From: Bacteroidaceae bacterium
Lineage (GTDB): Bacteria; Bacteroidota; Bacteroidia; Bacteroidales; Bacteroidaceae
Assembly: GCA_024699495.1 (NCBI GenBank)
Contig: JAILPK010000016.1
Span: 1-35,449, forward strand
Direction of reading: 5' to 3'
DNA: 35,449 bases
Below, piece by piece: positions 27,033 to 35,310 of the stretch. The stretch's first letter is position 1; the number at the start of each line of letters is the position of its first letter. The notes under the pieces were generated by a model that saw nothing but the letters and a program-made list of their open reading frames with translations, did no database searches and had not been told where the DNA came from. Position numbers and translations under genes: made by a program.

Positions 27033-27680
27033 TTACATTTTAATTCTGAAGTCGTAATCCATCTCCATGTGCTTGCCTATGCTGGTGACTATGATGCCGG
27101 CACCCTGGGCACGTGCCTCCTCTTGCATTATCTCTGCCATCACTCGTGAGTTTGACTCGTCAAGATGACTGATTGGTTCGTCTGCCAGAAGGAAATCAAA
27201 CGGCTGCGCCAATGCTCTGATCATCGCTACCCGCTGCTGCTGACCGAAACTCATCTTCCCTATCTTCACATCCTTTTTGTCTGCAATACCAAAAGCCTCA
27301 AACCATCGGCTCACAGAATTCATGTCCTTGAATCCGGTCAGACTGTTCTTCACCTCAACATTCTCCCAGGCAGTCAACTCCGGGAACAGCCGCAGTTCCT
27401 GAAACAGGAGGGCAAGTGAACGCTGACGCAACTCTACCCATTCTGCTGTGGAGAGCGTGCTTATATCCCTTCCGTCAAAACAGATTGTGCCATCGTAATC
27501 ATGCCTGTATCCGATGAGGAAGGCGAGAAGTGAGGATTTCCCCGTTCCGCTTGCCGCTTCTATAAGATATTTTTTCCCGCGCTGAAACTCTACATCGCGG
27601 AGCCATATTTCTGATGTCAGTTCATTCTCCCTGCCCGAGAACACGCGAGGCAGTACATTCTTAAGAGTTATTGTATTCAA
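27033..27680 (-). CDS. ABC transporter ATPase of the FtsE/LolD type
   Basis: The 215-residue nucleotide-binding protein has Walker A AASGTGKSS (about 42-50; first Gly of the consensus replaced by Ala), a Q-loop in LALLFQELRLFPELTAWENVEVKNSL, signature MSFGQQQRVAMIRALA (about 142; LSGGQ altered to MSFGQ) and Walker B DFLLADEPISHLD. The FtsE/LolD/MacB-like length and 'LFQE..LFP.LTAWENV' fit the downstream FtsX-like permease. The start is TTG at 27680, overlapping the stop of the upstream anchored-protein gene as TTGA, so translation is coupled. The usual H-loop His appears at the position VTSIGKHMEMD, shifted, so the switch residue may differ. Confidence 0.9.
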   Translation of the reverse strand: MNTITLKNVLPRVFSGRENELTSEIWLRDVEFQRGKKYLIEAASGTGKSSLLAFLIGYRHDYDGTICFDGRDISTLSTAEWVELRQRSLALLFQELRLFPELTAWENVEVKNSLTGFKDMNSVSRWFEAFGIADKKDVKIGKMSFGQQQRVAMIRALAQPFDFLLADEPISHLDESNSRVMAEIMQEEARAQGAGIIVTSIGKHMEMDYDFRIKM

Positions 27681-29146
27681 TTCTTCAAAGTATTAAATAG
27701 CAGTTCCCTCACTAAATTCTGATTCTTGCCCGAGGTGGCATATAATTCCCAGTCGTCTATTCCTTCCGCTTTCAGCGTAACAGACTGGAACAGAGAAAGC
27801 TGCTGCGCTATTGACGAATTTTCAAGTCCCAAAGCCTTCATCGCTTTGGGAACATCGGCCGTCATATAAATCCGTTTTCCCTTTATTTCATTTTTCCGAT
27901 TCGCAAGCCAGCTGTTTCCGTCGGCGCTTCGCAAAGCCGAGTCGTTGGTCAGATACATTATGTTGTCTTTCGCGCCCAACCAAACTTGACTACCACCCAT
28001 TGACATGCAAAAATCCGAAGGGCTCTCGGCAAATATGCTTACCCCTCCGCGCTTCTGGGCCGACTCTATCCAATAGTCTGAGTGCTGCAGAAAATCCATA
28101 TTCTTCAGCTCCGCTGAGAGACAAAACGGGGGAATGCCTTTATGCGCGCTACCGTCTGAGCTGTTCCATCCGATAGCCACGTCTCCATCAATGGCTCTGA
28201 TTATCATGTCTGCATCAACAGCAAGATTCATCATCACCAGCGCTGAACGCATATATGGTATAGAATGCATGAAATCCAACACTTCGTCGCCTTCGAGATT
28301 GGCACAAACCCAGCCTATAGTGCCTCGACCGGCAAGAGGAACTAACGAGCCGTTGATCTCATCGAATCCATCGCCCATATCCTCCAGTGCTTCCTCCACC
28401 TTCTCCGTATTAGCCTTCAGGCCGACACGCAAAGCAATCTGCTCTGCAGAAAAATTCATATTTATTTTCATTATCAGGTCGTTGGCGTCTCTGACTCCCA
28501 AGCGTCCCCTTACGCTCTCGCTTCCCAGAGATGGAATGACCCTGGTGTTTGCAGCAATATTCATAGGTGCCTTGTCGCCATTCACAGCCTGATATAGGGG
28601 GGAAGCCAAACCGCTCTCATCACTGCTCTGCTCTAAGTAAGAGTACATCTCTCCCATCAGCTCATTCTTCACATCGCCCTCACACGGGCCCATCAGCAGA
28701 GCTTTCTTCGTGTTGAATGCCATTAGCCACTTCCCTCTTACCACTACCCATGAATAGCCACGCTGCGACATTATTTTGCCGCATTCGCCCCGCTCTTCCC
28801 ATTGGCGGCATGTCGCGGCCAGTTCGGCATCATTGCTCACGCAGGCGGCCAAACCGAAGCAGTCGCCGGCAGACAGGAAGCCAACGAACGGGCGCGTCCA
28901 GTCAACACCTAAGTGAGAAACTTCGTCTTCAGAATGCAGGTTCAGCAAAGTCTTTATATCTTTTGCATCTAATTGTGCATTCCTCAGCAATGTCGTGAAA
29001 TCAAATATTGCCACTGCCTTCGCATTCTCGGGCAAGACCTGAAGATAAGCATTACTCTTTCTGTTATTTATAAACATGAAGGCGCCCACAAGGACTAACA
29101 CCGTCAACACGAGTGCCAAAAGCGAAAATATCTTTTTCCTGCTCAT
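27677..29146 (-). CDS. Membrane-anchored periplasmic protein, DUF4836/DUF3352-like
   Basis: The 489-residue protein has one N-terminal membrane span (about 6-27: IFSLLALVLTVLVLVGAFMFI) and no lipobox, so it should be an inner-membrane-anchored periplasmic protein. The body begins YLQVLPENAKAVAIFDFTTLLRNAQLDAKDI and carries pairs such as IPYMRSALVMMNLAVDADMIIRAIDGDVAIGWN, a pattern seen in Bacteroidetes DUF4836 and in DUF3352 proteins ('P.dA..va.ld...l'). The family name is tentative. It is the first gene of the minus-strand unit, with a promoter at 29234-29263, and is translationally coupled to the ABC ATPase. It may be an accessory subunit of that ABC system (inference). Confidence 0.75.
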   Translation of the reverse strand: MSRKKIFSLLALVLTVLVLVGAFMFINNRKSNAYLQVLPENAKAVAIFDFTTLLRNAQLDAKDIKTLLNLHSEDEVSHLGVDWTRPFVGFLSAGDCFGLAACVSNDAELAATCRQWEERGECGKIMSQRGYSWVVVRGKWLMAFNTKKALLMGPCEGDVKNELMGEMYSYLEQSSDESGLASPLYQAVNGDKAPMNIAANTRVIPSLGSESVRGRLGVRDANDLIMKINMNFSAEQIALRVGLKANTEKVEEALEDMGDGFDEINGSLVPLAGRGTIGWVCANLEGDEVLDFMHSIPYMRSALVMMNLAVDADMIIRAIDGDVAIGWNSSDGSAHKGIPPFCLSAELKNMDFLQHSDYWIESAQKRGGVSIFAESPSDFCMSMGGSQVWLGAKDNIMYLTNDSALRSADGNSWLANRKNEIKGKRIYMTADVPKAMKALGLENSSIAQQLSLFQSVTLKAEGIDDWELYATSGKNQNLVRELLFNTLKN

Positions 29147-29233
29147 CGTTGATGCTCAATAATAATTATAATTAAATTCTTTTTTTTGAATCAAAATGGC
29201 CAATGTGCTATGTGCTATGACCTAAATCGAGCA

Positions 29234-29263
29234 CAAAGATATATAATAAGCTGTAAAAACAAG
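29234..29263 (-). promoter_or_regulatory. Promoter of the anchored-protein/ABC unit
   Basis: On the minus strand CTTG (plus 29260-29263) is followed by TATCTTTG (plus 29234-29241) after 18 nt, close to the Bacteroidetes consensus. The start codon lies about 88 nt downstream, leaving an AT-rich leader. Confidence 0.55.
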
Positions 29264-29275
29264 CATTTTTCATAA

Positions 29276-29300
29276 TAATTAATTATTAGTGTCCAGTAAA
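29276..29300. repeat. Possible left terminal inverted repeat
   Basis: TAATTAATTATTAGTGTCCAGTAAA at 29276-29300 is matched in inverted orientation at 29836-29861 (TTTACTGGAC...AATAATAATTAA), with a small insertion between the GTCCAGTAAA core and the AT-rich outer part. No transposase lies between them. Confidence 0.45.
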
Positions 29301-29423
29301 CCACATGTCACATGATCGTTAATTCTTGCATTTTGCTAAACACATGAATGCTTATACAACTCTATTTCGAACGGCTTTCACAACCTCATTGAACGAGAGT
29401 GAAGTGACACAAAGTCGAGGCAT

Positions 29424-29521
29424 ATTTAATCTGAGACGGCCGTCTCAGATTCAGGTGACGGCTGTCTCAGATTCAGGTGACGGCCGTCTCAGATTCAGGT
29501 GACGGCCGTCTCAGATTAAAT
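29424..29521. repeat. 98-bp inverted-end array of four 22-bp palindromic units
   Basis: GACGGCCGTCTCAGATTCAGGT-type units start at 29435, 29457, 29479 and 29501, exactly 22 bp apart (unit 2 has GACGGCTGTC). Position 29428-29451 is a perfect 24-bp palindrome. The whole array is bounded by perfect 21-bp inverted ends, 29424-29444 and 29501-29521. Confidence 0.9.
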
Positions 29522-29538
29522 TAATGCTGGTCCATGAA

Positions 29539-29604
29539 GAGTTGAGAGTCGTTAAAAGTGGAGTTGAGAGTCGTTAAAAGTGGAGTTGTAAGTAGTTCTA
29601 AGTG
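29539..29604 (+). repeat. Three tandem 22-bp repeats, second array
   Basis: GAGTTGAGAGTCGTTAAAAGTG occurs at 29539-29560 (first two bases from the flank) and 29561-29582, and a degenerate third copy (GAGTTGTAAGTAGTTCTAAGTG) at 29583-29604. The sequence is unrelated to the preceding array but has the same 22-bp period. Confidence 0.9.
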
Positions 29605-29780
29605 GGACCTGGATATGCCGGAAATACATCTGTGATTAGTCAAACTTGCAGTTGTCAAACAGGAGAAGTGCGATTGTGTGTCATCTGCTTTCGAAACGAT
29701 AAATGTCTTTCATCAATAAATATTGGGGTTTCTCACATTGTTAACGCCTTTAACATGGGCTATATTTTGCAAAAAGAATA

Positions 29781-29811
29781 CCCCGAAACCTAGTTTTACA
29801 GGCTTTTGGGG
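29781..29811 (-). terminator. Hairpin, possible terminator of the proS-MFS transcript
   Basis: CCCCGAAACCT (29781-29791) pairs with AGGCTTTTGGGG (29800-29811), an 11-bp stem with one bulge and one G-T pair. On the minus strand it is followed by TATTCTTTTT. It lies 300 nt beyond the last MFS stop, so the assignment is tentative. Confidence 0.4.
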
Positions 29812-29835
29812 CAGGATTTTATTGCATTCTGAGTT

Positions 29836-29861
29836 TTTACTGGACTGCAATAATAATTAAT
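29836..29861. repeat. Possible right terminal inverted repeat
   Basis: TTTACTGGAC (29836-29845) plus the following AATAATAATTAA is the inverted partner of 29276-29300. The pair encloses about 535 bp that includes both 22-bp arrays. Confidence 0.45.
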
Positions 29862-30115
29862 GTGAATTAGTTCTTAAGTTTGTAAGTTTTGGAGTTGAGA
29901 CTAATTGACGAGTAAACAAGTTGACAAGTGGACTGCGCCGATGTTATATGTAATGCGGAATATGTGGGCCGCGGAGCTGCATTTACAGTTCACCATTTAC
30001 TGTTGGTAGCGCGAAGCATCTATTCACACCCCTCGCCCTTTGGAGAGTGGGGGGTGAGGACATGTAAAACTACTTAAATACTTAAGAACTTGTCAGTGGC
30101 CACAGGCCGCGGCAT

Positions 30116-31417
30116 CTATTCTTTCTTCCCGTATTCCGGGTCTATGTGGATGAGGGCGGAGACGGCGACGGTGACGCAGCAGCAGGCTACTACCCACCAG
30201 AAGAAGTTGTAATAGCCGAGGGTGTCGGACAGTTGTCCGGCAATCATTCCGGGGAGCATCATGCCAAGGGCCTGAAACGCTGTGCAGATTGCAAATACCG
30301 CAGTGCTTCTCGCTCCCTGGGAGAATGCCACAAGAAAAAGCATGTATGCGGTGAAGCCGAAGCCATAGCCGAACTGTTCGATGAAGACGCCTATGTTGAT
30401 AGACAAGAATGAGGGGACGTCTCCAGAACTGAACCACACATATACCAAATCAGGCAAGGATATGCTCAGAACCATTGGCCAAAACCATTTCTTTAGTCCG
30501 TGGCGGCTTACGCACCATCCGCCGAGCAGACCGCCGAGAGTGAGGCCGATGATGCCGATGGTGCCGTAGATGAAGCCAACGGTCTCCGTGGCCAGACCCA
30601 GTCCGCCGTTGCTTACGTCGTCAAGCATAAAGGGATTTGCAATTTTTACCAGCTGCCCCTCTGGGAAGCGGAAGAAGAGCATGAACAGGAGGGCGGGAAG
30701 AATATGGGGTTTGGTGAAAAATATGCGGATTGTCTCCCCGAAATCTGCAAATAACGAACGGAAGGTGGCGGCTTCTGCAGCGGGTAACGGCCTTCCGCCG
30801 GTGTCTCCACAGCCGTCAGGTGCGGATAAAGAACTGTTCTCGATGCGGGGTAAGGAGAATGTATGCCAGAGGGCGAGGAGGATGATGACGCCAGCGAGAA
30901 CGAGGAAGGTGACGCTCCATGCGGCAGATATGGAGAGATGTCTTTCCAGTAAGCCGGCGAGCATCACCAGGCCCCCCTGGCCGAGGATGGTCCCAATGCG
31001 GTAGAAGGTGGAGCGGATTCCTACGTAAAGGCTTTGGTCGTGGGTGGAGAGTCCAACAATGTATATGCCGTCGGCTGCGATGTCGTGGGTGGCGCTTGCG
31101 AAGGCGAGCAGCCAAAAGAAGGCCAGCGTGCCTTGCAGCCAGAAACTCAGATTCAAGGTGAGCGCGATGCCTGCGAAACCGGCCCCGACCAGGAGTTCCA
31201 TTATCAGAATCCACCAACGCTCGGACTTGTGGGCGGCTATGAACGGGCTCCAGAGCGGTTTTATCACCCACGGCAGATAGAGCCATGAGGTGTAGAATGC
31301 CAGTTCGGTGTTGCTCAGTCCAAGCCGTTTGTACATCGTGGTGGCTATTACCATCACTGCGACGTAAGGCAGGGATTCGGCGATATAAAGAGAGGGGACC
31401 CAGGAATATGGTTTCAT
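30116..31417 (-). CDS. AmpG-like major facilitator transporter
   Basis: The 433-residue protein has about 12 membrane spans and the AmpG/PAT-type pattern: 'YIAESLPYVAVMVIATTMYKRLGLSNTELAFYTSWLYLPWVIKPLWSPFIA' in TM1-2 with the loop charge 'KPLWSP', and SATHDIAADGIYIVGLSTHDQSLYVGIRSTFYRIG in TM4-5 (cf. 'DIa.DG...'). AmpG imports anhydromuropeptides in Gram-negative bacteria, so a role in wall recycling is possible; acetyl-CoA transporters are a close alternative. It lies 77 nt after the paralogue at 31495-32802 and is presumably cotranscribed with it. Confidence 0.85.
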   Translation of the reverse strand: MKPYSWVPSLYIAESLPYVAVMVIATTMYKRLGLSNTELAFYTSWLYLPWVIKPLWSPFIAAHKSERWWILIMELLVGAGFAGIALTLNLSFWLQGTLAFFWLLAFASATHDIAADGIYIVGLSTHDQSLYVGIRSTFYRIGTILGQGGLVMLAGLLERHLSISAAWSVTFLVLAGVIILLALWHTFSLPRIENSSLSAPDGCGDTGGRPLPAAEAATFRSLFADFGETIRIFFTKPHILPALLFMLFFRFPEGQLVKIANPFMLDDVSNGGLGLATETVGFIYGTIGIIGLTLGGLLGGWCVSRHGLKKWFWPMVLSISLPDLVYVWFSSGDVPSFLSINIGVFIEQFGYGFGFTAYMLFLVAFSQGARSTAVFAICTAFQALGMMLPGMIAGQLSDTLGYYNFFWWVVACCCVTVAVSALIHIDPEYGKKE

Positions 31418-31494
31418 AGGGATATCGGAGTATGTGTTCTCTACATTAAATTAATATATATTGTCAGAAGAGACTGACGGCATATAAGAGGTGG

Positions 31495-32802
31495 CTACTT
31501 ACGCACAGGCAAAAGCCAGCTGTTGCATTTAAAATATATGACGGCTGAGGCAATCCATGCCAGGGGCACGGTGGCAGAGTCGATGAGGAAGTAGAGGAGG
31601 AAGCCCGAACATGCGCTGTTGCCGGCCCAGATCATGCTCTGTTCGGCGAGCCATCCGGAGGCGGCTGTAGGGAGGAGCATAAGAAACGATACAAGCGGGA
31701 TATACAGGTAGTTGACGGTGTTGCGGTAGCGCTCTCCCGATATATACCTCACGAACAGCATGCATATATTCAGACCGAAGCCGAAGCAGCCCTGTGCTAC
31801 GAATGTGGCTACGCAGACCCAGAACAGGTCAGTAGGCGGATATAAGGACATGAGGAGATAAACCAGGGGGGATATGCCGAGGGAGAGGGCAAAAGGCCAG
31901 TAGGTGCGGCGCGGGCCGCGGCGGATGAGCAGATGATGTCCGGCAGCGAGGGCGGCCGAGAAAGCCATCACGCCTATGGTGCCTTGGGCGAAACCGACCT
32001 GAATCAGAGTGAGGCCGAGACCGCTGTCTGTGGTGGGTGCGATGAGAAACAGCACTCGTGTGTGGAAGAGCAGGGCTTGGGGCAGCAGAAGAATAAACAG
32101 GAGGAGCAGGGCGGCTTTCCAGTGGGGCTTCTGCCGAATGCGTTCTATAACCCGCACTTCGCGTCTGACGGACTCTGCAATCGGCCCGTCGTGGCTCTTC
32201 TGCTGGAATGAGGGCGGACGGATTGCCCAGAGATTATAGATGAAGATGAGCAGATAGATTCCCGCCAGCGCATAGACGGCTATGCCCCAGGAGTCTGAAA
32301 TAGAATCGGAGCGGTAACGGAAGAACACCTCGAGGGTGCCGACTGCCATCAGCATGACGCCGTAGGTGATAATCATCGACGACTGGGAGAAGAATATCTT
32401 CGGCGCATTATACAACCGCTGCTCACGGGGAAAGAGCGTCCGCTCATAATACATCCGCGCCGCAAGTTCATGCCATGCGCATAGGCAGCTCAGGACGAAG
32501 AGGCAGATGAAGATGTGATTGACGTATGTGCGTACGTTGACGAAGCAGAATGCAAGCCCGACAAGGAAGAGGAATATATAGAACTCCACCGTCTTGATTA
32601 TCAGAGCGAAATGTCCGAAATTCGATATCTTGGACCTAACAAACGACTTGAGGACCCAGGGGAGATTCAGAAGCGCACAGAGCAGGGTGCTGTATGCCCA
32701 CGACACCCCCTGCTGAAGGAACATCAGCAAAGCGACGAAGGTAATCATCGCGCAGGGGATTGCCTCTGCGGAAAAGAGTGTGGGAAGCCAGCGCCAGACC
32801 AT
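31495..32802 (-). CDS. Divergent MFS transporter, paralogue of the AmpG-like gene
   Basis: The 435-residue protein has about 12 membrane spans and aligns by eye with its neighbour: both start with an 'lf.aEaiP' TM1, have a 'LNLPWVLKS' loop where the neighbour has 'YLPWVIKP', a 'W.E.A..' segment in TM4 (AWHELAARMYYER versus ATHDIAADGIYIV), and share the second-half pattern DSGLGLTLIQVGFAQGTIGVMAFSAALAAGHHLLIRRGPRRTYWPFALSLGISPLVYLLMS. The Asp of 'HDIAADG' is replaced (HELAARM), so substrate or mechanism may have changed. It follows proS by 105 nt on the same strand, with no clear promoter between. Confidence 0.82.
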   Translation of the reverse strand: MVWRWLPTLFSAEAIPCAMITFVALLMFLQQGVSWAYSTLLCALLNLPWVLKSFVRSKISNFGHFALIIKTVEFYIFLFLVGLAFCFVNVRTYVNHIFICLFVLSCLCAWHELAARMYYERTLFPREQRLYNAPKIFFSQSSMIITYGVMLMAVGTLEVFFRYRSDSISDSWGIAVYALAGIYLLIFIYNLWAIRPPSFQQKSHDGPIAESVRREVRVIERIRQKPHWKAALLLLFILLLPQALLFHTRVLFLIAPTTDSGLGLTLIQVGFAQGTIGVMAFSAALAAGHHLLIRRGPRRTYWPFALSLGISPLVYLLMSLYPPTDLFWVCVATFVAQGCFGFGLNICMLFVRYISGERYRNTVNYLYIPLVSFLMLLPTAASGWLAEQSMIWAGNSACSGFLLYFLIDSATVPLAWIASAVIYFKCNSWLLPVRK

Positions 32803-32907
32803 CTATATAAGCTCTCGCTATAAATCCTAATTCTTCAGCTGTAAGTAATATTTCAACTGTTCTCGCTGATGCTGCCGATTTTCATCGGCTCGCACTGCTG
32901 CTGACGA

Positions 32908-34389
32908 TTAATAAGCTCTCGCAATCAGGACTCTGGCCACTGACGGTTTGCCACTGACCATATCGACGCCCGGGGTCTGCTCAAAAGCGTAGGGAACACA
33001 GCGAATGGTAGCCTGTGTCTCTTCTTTGATTCGCGCTTCGGTCTCGGCCGTCCCGTCCCAGTGGCAGAGGAAGAATCCTCCGTCTTTGATACGGCTCTTG
33101 AATTCCTCGTAGTCGTCACATTCGTAGATATGGGCATCACGGTATTTGCGTGCCTTCTCGAAGATGGAAGTCTGCATGTCGTCGAGGATGCGCTTCACCT
33201 CGGCTGCGATGCCATCGACACTCACTGTCTCCTTTTCCAATGTGTCGCGGCGCATGAGCTCGATTGTGCCGTTTTCCATGTCGCGGGCGCCCATCACAAG
33301 ACGAACGGGGACTCCGCGCAACTCATATTCAGCGAACTTGAATCCGGGGCGTTTCTGATCGTTGGCATCCACCTTCACGCTGATGCCCATAGCCTTCAGT
33401 TCGGCTGCGATGGCATCCAGGCGCGCTGTGACTTCAGACAGCTGCTCGGGTGTCTTGTAGATGGGGATGAGCACGACCTGTGTGGGAGCCAACGCAGGCG
33501 GGAGCACCAGTCCGTTGTCGTCGGAGTGGGTCATGATGAGGGCGCCCATCAGACGGGTACTTACGCCCCAGGAGGTGGCCCAGGCGTACTCCAACTCGTT
33601 CTGCTCGTTGACAAACTGCACATCGAAAGCCTTTCCGAAGTTCTGGCCAAGGAAATGACTGGTTCCGCTCTGCAGGGCCTTGCCGTCTTGCATCATGGCT
33701 TCGATGGTATAAGTGTCCAAAGCACCGGCGAAACGCTCAGTCTCGCTCTTGACGCCCTGAATCACCGGCATGGCCATGTATTTCTCAGCAAATTCGGCAT
33801 ATACCTTAAGCATCTGTTTTGCGCGGTCCTCGGCCTCCTCGCGGGTGGCGTGGGCGGTATGTCCCTCCTGCCAGAGGAATTCGGAAGTGCGGAGGAAGAG
33901 ACGCGTACGCATCTCCCAACGCATCACATTACACCACTGATTGCACAGCACGGGCAAGTCGCGATAGGAGTGAATCCAATTCTTATAGGTGTTCCAGATT
34001 ATAGTTTCCGAGGTGGGACGAATGATCAGTTCTTCTTCGAGTTTAGCTGCAGGATCTACTACAACGCCGTCGTGTGTCTCGTTGGTTTTCAGACGATAAT
34101 GAGTGACCACGGCACACTCTTTGGCAAAGCCCTCCACATGCTCGGCCTCCTTGGAGAGGAAGCTCTTTGGGATGAGCAGGGGGAAATAGGCATTCTGCAC
34201 GCCGGTCTCTTTGAACATGTTGTCAAGCACGTGCTGCATCTTCTCCCATATTGCATAACCATAGGGCTTGATTACCATGCATCCGCGCACGTCGCTCTGC
34301 TCTGCCAAGTCGGCTTTGACAACGAGCTCGTTATACCACTGTGAATAATTTTCACTTCTTTTTGTGAGGTTCTTTAATTCTTTTGCCAT
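32908..34389 (-). CDS. proS: Prolyl-tRNA synthetase (short, archaeal/eukaryotic-like type)
   Basis: The 493-residue class II synthetase charges tRNA-Pro. Motif 2 is [41 protein letters not shown], and motif 3 lies in [33 protein letters not shown]. The anticodon-binding domain ([10 protein letters not shown]...) and the C-terminal zinc-like region ending RVLIARAY follow. It lacks the INS editing insertion of the E. coli type, and its length fits the compact ProS found in Bacteroidetes. Promoter: TAACTTTG at 34423-34430 (minus). The two MFS genes downstream on the same strand may read through from it. Confidence 0.96.
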   Translation of the reverse strand: MAKELKNLTKRSENYSQWYNELVVKADLAEQSDVRGCMVIKPYGYAIWEKMQHVLDNMFKETGVQNAYFPLLIPKSFLSKEAEHVEGFAKECAVVTHYRLKTNETHDGVVVDPAAKLEEELIIRPTSETIIWNTYKNWIHSYRDLPVLCNQWCNVMRWEMRTRLFLRTSEFLWQEGHTAHATREEAEDRAKQMLKVYAEFAEKYMAMPVIQGVKSETERFAGALDTYTIEAMMQDGKALQSGTSHFLGQNFGKAFDVQFVNEQNELEYAWATSWGVSTRLMGALIMTHSDDNGLVLPPALAPTQVVLIPIYKTPEQLSEVTARLDAIAAELKAMGISVKVDANDQKRPGFKFAEYELRGVPVRLVMGARDMENGTIELMRRDTLEKETVSVDGIAAEVKRILDDMQTSIFEKARKYRDAHIYECDDYEEFKSRIKDGGFFLCHWDGTAETEARIKEETQATIRCVPYAFEQTPGVDMVSGKPSVARVLIARAY

Positions 34390-34422
34390 GCTAATAAATG
34401 TTCAATAGTTTTAATTTGGCCG

Positions 34423-34430
34423 CAAAGTTA
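34423..34430 (-). promoter_or_regulatory. -7 element of proS
   Basis: TAACTTTG on the minus strand matches TAnnTTTG, 34 nt before the proS ATG. The upstream -33 box is poor (AT-rich TTATAT), so only the -7 part is claimed. Confidence 0.45.
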
Positions 34431-34495
34431 GTAATTATTCGTCAATTGATGATATAAAAAAGCTTATTTTGTATCGTGGAATAAAATAAAAAGTG

Positions 34496-34503
34496 TACAT
34501 TTG
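34496..34503 (+). promoter_or_regulatory. -7 element of the OmpA-family gene
   Basis: TACATTTG matches TAnnTTTG and lies 73 nt before the ATG at 34576. A TTTTG 24 nt upstream is a little far for a -33 box. It is divergent from the proS promoter. Confidence 0.5.
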
Positions 34504-34575
34504 CGGCGAATTAAGAATCAAAAATACTATAGAAGTAAAAATTTAAGAACCTATAACTACTAAATCAAAATCATT

Positions 34576-35292
34576 ATGAAAGGAATCAAGTATTATGTTT
34601 GCGGCCTCTGTGCTGCAATGTTATTAAGCGGCTGCGGAATGAGCAACACAGCCGGAGGCGCATTGATCGGAACTGGTGCTGGTGCTGGCCTCGGAGCCGG
34701 TCTGGGCGCTCTGGTTGGCAAGGGCAAGGGCGCTGCCATCGGCGCTGCCATCGGCGGTGCAGTAGGAGCTGGTGCAGGCGTACTCATCGGCCGCAAGATG
34801 GATAAGGCCAAGGCTGCTGCCGCTCAGGTGCAGAACGCTCAGGTAGAGACTGTCACCGACGCCAACGGTCTGCAGGCTGTGAAGGTCACCTTCGACGGAG
34901 GCATTCTTTTCGGCACTGGCGGCTCTTCTCTGAGCTCTTCAGCCAAGAATTCTCTGACTAACTTCGCCAATGACGTACTGAAGGTTTACACCGATGCCGA
35001 CGTGGCTATCAAAGGCTTCACTGACAACGCAGGATGGAAGAACAGCACTGCAGAGCAGAGCGCTCAGAAAAACATGGCTCTCTCTCAGCAGCGTGCAAAT
35101 TCCGTAAGTTCTTTCCTCACTTCTCTCGGTGTGAGCACCACTCAGATTAAGAGTTGCGAAGGTCTGGGCGAGGCTTCTCCTGTTGCTTCCAATGACAGCG
35201 AGACCGGACGCCAGCAGAACCGCCGCGTAGAAATCTACCTGTATGCCAGCGAGGCTATGATTCAGGCTGCCAACGCCGGCACACTGAAGTAA
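34576..35292 (+). CDS. OmpA-family lipoprotein with glycine-zipper
   Basis: The 238-residue protein has a lipoprotein signal with lipobox LLSGC (Cys 20). Residues about 26-75 are a Gly/Ala-rich zipper (GGALIGTGAGAGLGAGLGAL...), the kind found in outer-membrane SmpA/Slp-like lipoproteins that pack against membranes. From about residue 105 to 232 is an OmpA C-terminal peptidoglycan-binding domain: VTFDGGILFGTGGSSLSSSAKNSL, VAIKGFTDNAG, LSQQRANSVSSFL and ETGRQQNRRVEIYLYA. It should link the outer membrane to peptidoglycan. Transcription begins near 34510, and the 3' side abuts a group II intron remnant. The gene is complete. Confidence 0.93.
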   Translation: MKGIKYYVCGLCAAMLLSGCGMSNTAGGALIGTGAGAGLGAGLGALVGKGKGAAIGAAIGGAVGAGAGVLIGRKMDKAKAAAAQVQNAQVETVTDANGLQAVKVTFDGGILFGTGGSSLSSSAKNSLTNFANDVLKVYTDADVAIKGFTDNAGWKNSTAEQSAQKNMALSQQRANSVSSFLTSLGVSTTQIKSCEGLGEASPVASNDSETGRQQNRRVEIYLYASEAMIQAANAGTLK

Positions 35293-35310
35293 CCGTCACT
35301 CTGATTGCTA

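Larger units (their letters stand above)
29264..30115. other. Gene-free block of about 850 bp with palindromic and tandem repeats
   Basis: No credible gene is present; the open frame at 29602-29793 has a GTG start, no family resemblance and runs into a hairpin. The block holds a palindromic 22-bp array, a second 22-bp array, two GTCCAGTAAA-type inverted ends, a hairpin at 29781-29811, GAGTT/ACAAGTTGAC simple strings (29870-29935) and an imperfect C/G-rich inverted repeat around 30027-30058 resembling dispersed Bacteroidales intergenic repeats. No tRNA or promoter consensus for the downstream minus-strand genes is needed here, because they read into the block. Confidence 0.65.

Noticed and set aside
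29435..29604. CRISPR-like arrays
   Set aside because: Units are contiguous with no unique spacers of constant length and no cas genes are present.
29602..29793. 63-codon frame in the right gene-free block
   Set aside because: GTG start inside the tail of the 22-bp array and the end inside a hairpin; no conserved features visible.
30027..30058. C/G-rich inverted repeat (CACCCCTC with GAGTGGGGGGTG) as a terminator
   Set aside because: The stem has mismatched length and no T-run on the minus strand; it looks like a dispersed intergenic repeat instead.
33061..34344. Long antisense open frame of 427 codons inside proS
   Set aside because: It lies wholly opposite a well-supported synthetase gene, has no recognisable domain and its composition (repeated His/Leu/Gly) reflects the complement of the real gene.
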